From Methanosarcina sp. KYL-1 (GTDB lineage Archaea > Halobacteriota > Methanosarcinia > Methanosarcinales > Methanosarcinaceae), in assembly GCF_024372725.1 (NCBI RefSeq), contig NZ_VOUA01000017.1, forward strand, positions 1 to 64,000: a DNA stretch of 64,000 nt, given 5' to 3'. The position numbers and the translations under genes are program-made. This document shows, piece by piece, positions 42,402-49,029 of the stretch (position 1 is the stretch's first letter; each line of letters starts with the position of its first letter). The notes beneath the pieces were generated by a model. It was not told the origin of the DNA. It saw nothing but the letters and a program-made list of their open reading frames with translations, and did no database searches.

Positions 42402-44168
42402 ATGGCCGGAAGGAAAATCGGACTCGTAATAGGAACAAATGATTATTCAGATCCAAACCTCTTGAATTTGCATTTTGCAATAAAAGATGCAACAGAAATG
42501 AGAGCGGTTCTCCTCAATCCTGATATCGGAGAATTTGACGACATTGTCCCTTTAGTTGACGAAACAAAAGGTAATGTAAAAAAAGGAATCGAGAAATTAT
42601 TGCTAAAAGATGCAACTTTTGATGACCTGGTTCTTATCTATTTTTCCGGACATGGAAAGCTGGACTTCAACTTTAAACTGAATTTGCTTCTTAAGGACAC
42701 GGAAACGGATTATCTGCTGTCTACTGCCTTACACTATGATTTCATCACAAACTGTATTGCGCAGTCAGAGTGCAGGAAAGTTGTCATAATTCTTGATTGC
42801 TGCCATGGTGGGGCCGCTGGCATAAAAGGGGATGGTTTTGTAAAAACGCTTTCTGAAACTTCCGGTTCAGGCACATTCGTGCTTTCGGCCACTACGGGGG
42901 CTGACCTGGCAAAGGAAGTTCAGGAATTTGAAAATGGGATTTTTACACATTTTTTACTTGAAGGGCTAAAGAACGGGGAAGCTGATTTAGGTGGTGACGG
43001 GTTAATAGACATCCTTGAACTGTATGAATATGCATCTAAAAAATGTAAAAATGAGTATTCCCAGGTTACCACGATAAAAAGCGAGTTTGAAGAAACAATA
43101 GTCATCGGAAGGAATCCTCTAAAAATTAGAGAAAATGAATATAACTTGAATAAGAGTAAGCTTCTTGAAGAATTCGCTACCCAACTCCATCCTCGCATAC
43201 TCAGCGAATCTCTTGCAATTTTAAGGAAAAATTACCAGAACCCCTCTTCTCTGGAACAGGTCGATCTCACCATATATAATTTCTTAGAATCTCTTTTAAA
43301 GGGCGAATTTTTGGTTGATAGTTATAGTGAAGCTGTACAGCACCTGAAAGGAATTGGCATAAACTCTTCTCCTCCTCAAAATGGAAACCGCGGTGGCATC
43401 TTGAAGACTGATGTTCCAAATATTGGGAATGCAGGAATCAATGAGACATCCCGAAAATCTGATGTTCCTAAAACCTTCACCAGCTCTTCCACTGGAATGG
43501 AGTTTGTACTGATTCCAGCCGGAAAGTTCATGATGGGTTCACCTTCTGAAGAGCAGGGCAGGTATGATAACGAAGGTCCAGCTCACAATGTAAGAATTGA
43601 AAAGCCTTTCTACATGGGGAAGTATACAGTTACTCAAAAACAGTGGGATGAAATCATGGGGAGTAACCCTTCACGCTTTAAGGGTGATGATCTACCTGTA
43701 GAATCTGTTTCCTGGGATAACGTTCAGAATTTCGTCAAAAAACTCAATGAAAAAGAAGGCACTGATAAGTACTGCCTGCCTTCTGAAGCTGAGTGGGAAT
43801 ATGCCTGCAGGGCAGGTACTTCCACAAGATATTCTTTTGGAGGTCACGAATTGAAACTTGGGGATTATGCATGGTATGATAAGAATTCAGGTAATCAGAC
43901 TCATCCGGTTGGCCAGAAGCTGCCCAATCCCTGGGGTCTTTACGACATGCATGGTAATGTCTGGGAGTGGGTTCAGGACAGTTATCATTCAAATTATAAT
44001 GGTGCTCCTTCTGATGGTAGTGCATGGGAAGATGGAAATAGCTCCCATGTTTCTAGGGGCGGCAGTTGGTACAGCTTCGCCAGGAACTGCCGGTCGGCTT
44101 TCCGCAACGGGGATGTCCCCGGCGACAGCGGCGTCTTCTGTGGCTTTCGCTTGCTGAGAGACCTATGA
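42402..44168 (+). CDS. Caspase-like protease fused to an FGE/C-type-lectin-fold sensor domain
   Basis: This 588-residue fusion has three parts. (1) A C14 caspase domain (residues about 1-245) with catalytic His84 in YFSGHG and Cys134 in DCCHGG. (2) A helical middle (about 255-330, LLEEFATQLHPRILSESLAILRKN...), possibly an effector-associated death-like adaptor. (3) An FGE-sulfatase-type domain (about 355-588): GMEFVLIPAGKFMMGS, PFYMGKYTVTQKQWDEIMG, LPSEAEWEYACRAGT, YDMHGNVWEWVQD and the terminal RGGSWYSFARNCRSAFRNG...GFRLLRDL. The C-terminal part is the same fold and position used as the variable region in diversity-generating retroelement targets. No reverse transcriptase or template repeat is in the window. 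With the EACC1-like gene it looks like a suicide/defence module. Lower GC than neighbouring genes hints at transfer. Confidence 0.9.
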   Translation: MAGRKIGLVIGTNDYSDPNLLNLHFAIKDATEMRAVLLNPDIGEFDDIVPLVDETKGNVKKGIEKLLLKDATFDDLVLIYFSGHGKLDFNFKLNLLLKDTETDYLLSTALHYDFITNCIAQSECRKVVIILDCCHGGAAGIKGDGFVKTLSETSGSGTFVLSATTGADLAKEVQEFENGIFTHFLLEGLKNGEADLGGDGLIDILELYEYASKKCKNEYSQVTTIKSEFEETIVIGRNPLKIRENEYNLNKSKLLEEFATQLHPRILSESLAILRKNYQNPSSLEQVDLTIYNFLESLLKGEFLVDSYSEAVQHLKGIGINSSPPQNGNRGGILKTDVPNIGNAGINETSRKSDVPKTFTSSSTGMEFVLIPAGKFMMGSPSEEQGRYDNEGPAHNVRIEKPFYMGKYTVTQKQWDEIMGSNPSRFKGDDLPVESVSWDNVQNFVKKLNEKEGTDKYCLPSEAEWEYACRAGTSTRYSFGGHELKLGDYAWYDKNSGNQTHPVGQKLPNPWGLYDMHGNVWEWVQDSYHSNYNGAPSDGSAWEDGNSSHVSRGGSWYSFARNCRSAFRNGDVPGDSGVFCGFRLLRDL

Positions 44169-44345
44169 CTACTTTCTCCTTCACCACTTTATACCTTTAC
44201 GCTGTAAGTGCGAAGTTACTTTGTCGAAGCCGCTGGGACTTAGGCGCGGAATCTCCCGACTTTCAAAAATAATTAAAAAATAATTGGGAAGCAATTCTTT
44301 ACCTGTTTCCTCAATATGCCATCGCTGTTGTCCCTGCGGGCAGGT

Positions 44346-44666
44346 TCATGTCATTTTGCCGAGGGATGTGGTGCATTTTTCGATCTCTCTGCCGCTGGCT
44401 GCTACCCCCAGGCAGATATTGACTTTTATGGTTTCTTTTGAAATACTGATGTCGGCATGGAATTTGACGGTGTTTTTTAAATCCTCTTTCGGGAGCCTGA
44501 ACAGCAAAGAAGCATCCAGGATTTCTATGCCCGCAATGGAATTCTCGCTGCTCACATCCAGTATCATGTATTCGGGGTAGATGGAGTATTCATATTTTGC
44601 ATCGGCAGCATAAAGAAAAATGCTGTCGTTTTCGTGATCATAGTCCCATATGGCTTGCTTTGTCAT
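44346..44666 (-). CDS. DUF2283-like small protein
   Basis: This 106-residue protein begins MTKQAIWDYDHENDSIFLYA and includes YSIYPEYMILDVSSENSIAGIEILDAS, the DUF2283 core (a short beta-rich unit with D-x-E-G/N-x-I-x-G-I-E-I-L-x-A-S). A C-terminal extension of about 50 residues is unusual for the family. It overlaps the HicB-like gene by 29 bp, which suggests translational coupling and a toxin-antitoxin-like pair. Function is not established. Confidence 0.75.
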   Translation of the reverse strand: MTKQAIWDYDHENDSIFLYAADAKYEYSIYPEYMILDVSSENSIAGIEILDASLLFRLPKEDLKNTVKFHADISISKETIKVNICLGVAASGREIEKCTTSLGKMT

Positions 44667-44877
44667 TGGAAACCTCGATTGTCGTGGTCAGGATAGAGCC
44701 TGCAGCAGGGATCTGGACATCCTCATCTTCGAGGTAGAGTTCTACAGCCTCTCTGAGGTTGTTAATGGCTTCCTCAATGGTTTTTTCCTGGCTTGCCACG
44801 TCAAGTTCAGGGCACTAGGAGACGTACCATTTTCCTTCCTTACGGATGACGGCTGAAAACTTATAGGTCTCTTCCAT
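44638..44877 (-). CDS. HicB-like antitoxin gene with an in-frame UAG at codon 21
   Basis: Translating from the ATG at 44875-44877 gives MEETYKFSAVIRKEGKWYVS, then TAG (44815-44817), then CPELDVASQEKTIEEAINNL and REAVELYLEDEDVQIP, ending with TGA at 44638-44640. The sequence on both sides is a normal HicB/UPF0150 fold, in which the TAG position is usually Gln, Glu or a similar polar residue. Apart from the TAG the frame is undamaged over 80 codons. Methanosarcina can read UAG as pyrrolysine, so the gene may make a full-length Pyl protein; otherwise it is a fresh pseudogene (CAG to TAG). It overlaps the DUF2283-like gene. Confidence 0.72.
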
Positions 44878-45304
44878 ATGTGAAAAGAGGTCATGTGTGC
44901 TATTAAAGATTTTCTCAATAGCAGTCGTGTTTGGGCAGTAACCATAAAGCCGTCTCTGTTTCTCATATGGGAGAAAAAGGTTTCAGTTCCTTCTCTTTGG
45001 TAGGAACAAATTAAAAGGTCTTGAAGTAAGAAAGGGGCTTTGCATAAAGTTGTCCCTTTTTTGTTTTGTGTTCTTCTTGCAGCTTCGTATTTTCTTTTTG
45101 GATTATGGAAAAAGCCGTTTGCTTCGCAAACGGAACAAGACAGGTATGGGAAGACATTATGGTTTCCCTGTTTTTTCGAAATTCATGCCAACACCTGTCT
45201 TTTGTCCTCTTGAGCGAACGAAGTGAGCGAAAAGGACGGCGCACTGCAGAGACGCAACTCTGCTGGCAAACACTTATACATGAATCCTCTATTATACTCC
45301 CCTC
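44878..45304. other. Intergenic region with three consecutive inverted repeats (45094-45199)
   Basis: CTTTTT/AAAAAG (45094-45099, 45109-45114), CCGTTTGC-TTC-GCAAACGG (45115-45133, perfect 8-bp stem) and GACAGGT/ACCTGTC (45139-45145, 45193-45199) lie head to tail. GAGCGAACGAAGTGAGCGAA follows. It could be a structured RNA, a relic of a mobile element or a terminator zone. A short TATA-like ACACTTATACATG (about 45269-45281) serves the next gene. I trust no ORF here. Confidence 0.45.
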
Positions 45305-47755
45305 ATGAAACAGGATATGTCAAGTGCCGACGTTGCTGCAGTTGTTGCCGAGCTGTCCGCAGGGCCGAAGTCCATTATTGATGCGAAGATCGGGAAGATA
45401 TACCAGCCCGCAAGTGAGGAAATTCGCATCAACCTTTACGTTTTTCATCAGGGTAGGGACAACCTGATCATTGAGGCTGGGAAGCGCATCCATTTAAGTA
45501 AACACTTCAGGGCAAGTCCTGAGCTTCCACAGTCTTTTCCGATGCTGCTTAGAAAGTACCTGATGGGGGGCAGGATCGTATCCGTGGAGCAGCACGACTT
45601 TGACAGGATCGTGAAGATAGGAATTGAGAGGGCAGGGGTCAGGCACACCCTGATTGTGGAGCTGTTTGCACGGGGAAACGTCCTGATCGTGGATTCGGAA
45701 AACAAGATCATCCTGCCAATGAACCCCGTGACCCTGAAGGACAGGCGGCTCAGGAGCGGGGAGATTTACGAGCTTCCCGAGGCCCAGTTGAGCCCTGTGG
45801 AGGCTGAGGTCCCGGACCTGATGGAGGCATTCTCAAAGTCAACGGCAGACATCGTGCGGACAATTGCGACCCGGTTCAACCTCGGCGGGGTCCTGGCAGA
45901 AGAGGTCTGTTCCCGGGCAGGGATCGACAAGTCAAAGCCTGCAAAGGGAGCCTCGGAAGAGGATGCAGCCCTGCTCCGCAACGCCATGCACGACCTTTTT
46001 TCCCCTCTGTTTGCTGGCAGAGCTGCAGGTGAGGTAGAAGTTGCAGGCGAGGTTGAAGCTGCAGGAGAAGTTGAGGGTGGAGCCGAAGCAATAACCGGAA
46101 TTGAAACTGAAATTGAATCCGGAGTCGAAGCTGAGGTCGAAGCTGAAATCGAAGCTGAAATCGAAGCTGAAATCGAAGCTGAAATCGAATCCGGAGTCGA
46201 AACTGGAATTGAAGCTGAAGTCAAAGCCGGAATAGAGGCCGAAGCTCCGAAACTCAGGCCCCACCACGTCAAGAAAGAAATCAACGGGAAACTGGAAGCT
46301 TTCGATGTTTTGCCTTTTGACCTTATCCGTTATTCAGATTACGAAAAGGAATACTTCGAATCCTTTAATGAGGCACTTGACGAGTTTTTCGGGAAAAAGG
46401 CGCTTGAACAGGTTGCAGAGGTAAAGGCTGCCGAAAAGAAGGAAAAGACCCTCGGGGTTTACGAAAGGCGGCTGCTCCAGCAGGAAGAGTCCCTTACAAA
46501 GTTTGAAAAGGACATCGAAAAAAACAATGCCCTTGCGGAAACAGTTTATGCGAATTACCAGGTTATCGAAGAGCTCTTTTCCGTGCTTAACGGGGCCAGG
46601 GCAAAGGGGTATTCCTGGGACGAGATCCGGGCTATCCTGAAGCAGGCTAAAAAGGCCGTGCCTGCTGCCCAGAAAATTACGAATATCGACCCGAAGACAG
46701 GCACGGTTGCAATTGAGCTTGACGGGAAGAACGTCAATCTTGACATCCGGAAGACAGTGCCCCAGAACGCCCAGGAGTATTATGAAAAGGTGAAGAAATT
46801 CTCCAAAAAGAGGGACGGGGCTATCAGGGCCATCGAGGAAACGAAGAAGATAATGGAGAAAAAGGCTGCGGCAAAGGCTGCAAAGGCGGGACGGAAGCTG
46901 CAGGCTGTCCGGAAAAAACACTGGTACGACCGCTTCCGGTGGTTTGTGTCTTCGGACGGGTTCCTGGTTGTGGGCGGAAGGGACGCCGACACCAACGAGG
47001 AGATTTTCAAGAAGTACATGGAAAAGCGGGACATCGTCTTCCATACCCAGACCCCGGGGGCTCCCCTGACTGTTGTCAAGACCGGAGGAGAGGAAGTCCC
47101 GGAGTCCACTTTACAGGAGGCTGCGCAGTTTGCTGTTTCCTATTCCAGCCTCTGGAAGGCAGGGCATTTCAGCGGGGACTGCTACTGGATCAAGTCCGAG
47201 CAGGTCACAAAGACCCCGGAGTCGGGAGAGTACCTGAGAAAGGGGGCTTTTGTCATCCGCGGGGAGCGCAACTACTTCAGGGACGTGCCCCTGGGCATTG
47301 CCGTGGGGCTTGAGCTGAAAGGCGAGACCCGGGTCATAGGCGGGCCGGCTTCCGCAATCCGCAAGCACGGGGATTATATCCTGGAAATTGCCCCCGGCAA
47401 GTTCAACCAGAACGATATTTCCAAAAAGGTCTACAGGATCTATGCGGACGAACTGAAAGACCCGCGCTTCGTGAAGCAGATAGCGTCCCCTGACCTTGTT
47501 GCGATGATGGTCCCTGCCGGGGAATCGGACCTCAGGAGCCAGAAACCCCGGAGAAAAGGTGAAGGGGCCGGGCAGGAAATCGGGGAAGAATACGAGACAC
47601 CGGAAGCCGCAGAAGAAATGGAAGAATTCGAAGAGGGAGCCGAAGGGGAAACTGAAGTGAAAACCGGCGGCGAATTTGAAGGGGAACTCGAAGAGGAATT
47701 TGAAGAGGAATTTGAAGAGGAATCCGAAGAAATGCCCGGAGGTAAGGGTGCATGA
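45305..47755 (+). CDS. rqcH: RqcH/NEMF-type ribosome quality control factor (NFACT family)
   Basis: NFACT proteins bind stalled 50S-peptidyl-tRNA complexes and add C-terminal tails to nascent chains. The N-terminal NFACT-N domain starts SSADVAAVVAELSAGPKSIIDAKIGKIYQP, and a helix-hairpin-helix region follows (FNLGGVLAEEVCSRAGIDKS). Two coiled-coil segments lie at about 375-440 and 500-535. The NFACT-R domain reads HWYDRFRWFVSSDGFLVVGGRDADTNEEIFKKYMEKRDIVFHTQTPGAPLTVVK. At 816 residues it is long. The extra length is an acidic repeat insert (about 239-316, EAEIEAEIEAEIE) and an acidic tail (EGELEEEFEEEFEEE). The stop overlaps the pelota start (ATGA), giving a ribosome-rescue operon. Confidence 0.93.
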   Translation: MKQDMSSADVAAVVAELSAGPKSIIDAKIGKIYQPASEEIRINLYVFHQGRDNLIIEAGKRIHLSKHFRASPELPQSFPMLLRKYLMGGRIVSVEQHDFDRIVKIGIERAGVRHTLIVELFARGNVLIVDSENKIILPMNPVTLKDRRLRSGEIYELPEAQLSPVEAEVPDLMEAFSKSTADIVRTIATRFNLGGVLAEEVCSRAGIDKSKPAKGASEEDAALLRNAMHDLFSPLFAGRAAGEVEVAGEVEAAGEVEGGAEAITGIETEIESGVEAEVEAEIEAEIEAEIEAEIESGVETGIEAEVKAGIEAEAPKLRPHHVKKEINGKLEAFDVLPFDLIRYSDYEKEYFESFNEALDEFFGKKALEQVAEVKAAEKKEKTLGVYERRLLQQEESLTKFEKDIEKNNALAETVYANYQVIEELFSVLNGARAKGYSWDEIRAILKQAKKAVPAAQKITNIDPKTGTVAIELDGKNVNLDIRKTVPQNAQEYYEKVKKFSKKRDGAIRAIEETKKIMEKKAAAKAAKAGRKLQAVRKKHWYDRFRWFVSSDGFLVVGGRDADTNEEIFKKYMEKRDIVFHTQTPGAPLTVVKTGGEEVPESTLQEAAQFAVSYSSLWKAGHFSGDCYWIKSEQVTKTPESGEYLRKGAFVIRGERNYFRDVPLGIAVGLELKGETRVIGGPASAIRKHGDYILEIAPGKFNQNDISKKVYRIYADELKDPRFVKQIASPDLVAMMVPAGESDLRSQKPRRKGEGAGQEIGEEYETPEAAEEMEEFEEGAEGETEVKTGGEFEGELEEEFEEEFEEESEEMPGGKGA
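46021..46252 (+). repeat. In-frame low-complexity repeat in rqcH (GAAGCTGAAATC units)
   Basis: A 12-bp unit, GAAGCTGAAATC, is repeated exactly several times around 46140-46190, with degenerate versions to either side. It encodes (E-A-E-I)n and related G-E-V-E units. It interrupts the region between the helix-hairpin-helix part and the first coiled coil. Confidence 0.9.
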
Positions 47756-48801
47756 GAGTCACGAACCGTTCCTTGAAAGGCAGGGAAGGGGAAATTGCCG
47801 TAACAGCCGAGACCCTGGATGACCTCTGGCACCTGAAGTACGTCATTGAAAAGGGAGACCTGGTCTTTGCCCTTACCAAGCGGAAGGCCGATACTACAAG
47901 CGACAAACTCCGTCCGGAAAAGGTCGAGAAAGTAAAGGTCAGGCTCGGGATAAGGGTTGAGGAACTGGAGTTTCACAAGTTTGCAAACAGGCTGAGGATC
48001 CACGGGCCGATCGAGCACGGGATGGATGCCGGCTCCTACCACACTCTCAACATAGAGATCGGGACGAACCTTTCCATCATCAAGGAACACTGGAAGAATG
48101 ACCAGCTCCAGCGGATCCAGGATGCCGAAGAGGCCGGAAAACGGCCTAAGGTCGTTCTTGTTGCAGTGGAAGAGGGAGATGCGGACATCGGCTTTGTGCG
48201 CCACTATGGAATCGAGATTTATTCCCATATCCGGCAGTCGTCCGGGAAGCGGGAAACGGGCCTCAGGAATGAGTTTTTCAAAGAGATCGTGGAACAGTTA
48301 AGGCATGCGGTTCCGGAGGATGCCTCCATCGTGGTTGCAGGGCCGGGATTTACCAAGGAAGATTTCATGAAATACTTCCAGGGGGTTGAGCCTGATATGG
48401 CTTCAAAGGCCCTGACAGAAGACACGTCCATGATAGGGATGTCCGGTTTTCAGGAGGTGCTCCGCAGGGGGGCAGTGGACCGGATCATGCAGGAATCAAG
48501 GATTGCCCGGGAGTCGGCTCTCATGGAAGACCTGATCAGGGAAATCTCCATGGACGGAAAAGCCGCTTATGGTTTTGCCGATGTCAAAAATGCTCTCAAC
48601 TACGGGGCCGTTGAAACCCTGCTCATTGCGGATGAGACCCTGCGGGAAGGGCGGGAAAAAGGGGATATCGACAAACTCCTCCTGGAAGTTGAACAGGCTC
48701 AGGGGAAGGTTGTGGTCTTCAGCACGGCTTTTGAGCCCGGGGAGAAGCTTCACAAACTGGGTGGGATTGCAGCTCTGCTCCGTTTCAAAGTGAAGGGCTG
48801 A
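47752..48801 (+). CDS. pelA: Pelota (Dom34) ribosome rescue factor
   Basis: aPelota, with aEF1-alpha and ABCE1, splits stalled ribosomes and also serves mRNA surveillance. This 349-residue protein has the three eRF1-like domains: N-terminal Sm-like (MRVTNRSLKGREGEIAVTAETLDDLWHLKYVIEKGD), central (PKVVLVAVEEGDADIGFVRHYGIEI...VVAGPGFTKEDFMKYF) and C-terminal (AYGFADVKNALNYGAVETLLIADETLRE). No GGQ motif is present, as expected for Pelota. It overlaps rqcH by 4 bp (ATGA), so translation of the two is coupled. Confidence 0.96.
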   Translation: MRVTNRSLKGREGEIAVTAETLDDLWHLKYVIEKGDLVFALTKRKADTTSDKLRPEKVEKVKVRLGIRVEELEFHKFANRLRIHGPIEHGMDAGSYHTLNIEIGTNLSIIKEHWKNDQLQRIQDAEEAGKRPKVVLVAVEEGDADIGFVRHYGIEIYSHIRQSSGKRETGLRNEFFKEIVEQLRHAVPEDASIVVAGPGFTKEDFMKYFQGVEPDMASKALTEDTSMIGMSGFQEVLRRGAVDRIMQESRIARESALMEDLIREISMDGKAAYGFADVKNALNYGAVETLLIADETLREGREKGDIDKLLLEVEQAQGKVVVFSTAFEPGEKLHKLGGIAALLRFKVKG

Positions 48802-49029
48802 GCGGCTTCTTCCAACTATTTATACCTATTTATTCTGCTTTCCTTTATTTTTTTGATGTGGTTTTCGGTTTGTTACCATTTCACAATACTTATCTATCTG
48901 TTTTCTGCCTTATGATAAGGCAAATATATTGCCTACTTTTATAAATATATTTGTCAGTGGTGTGACAAATTTAATAAAAGTTTTGCTTTCGAAAAAAACA
49001 ATAAAAACGCAAAAAGTGGAGTTGCTATA
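48802..49029 (+). promoter_or_regulatory. Promoter region of the first S-layer-type gene with two palindromes
   Basis: GGCAA-ATATA-TTGCC (48919-48933) is a perfect 5-bp-arm palindrome just before the TATA-like TTTTATAAATATAT (48937-48950). TTTGTCA-GTGGTG-TGACAAA (48950-48969) follows, where transcription would start. The first could be an operator. The second may form a hairpin at the mRNA 5' end or also bind a regulator. GTGGAG precedes the GTG start. Confidence 0.55.

Noticed and set aside
42004-45300. Complete diversity-generating retroelement at the caspase-FGE gene
   Set aside because: There is no reverse transcriptase ORF, accessory gene or template repeat within reach. Only the fold of the target end fits.
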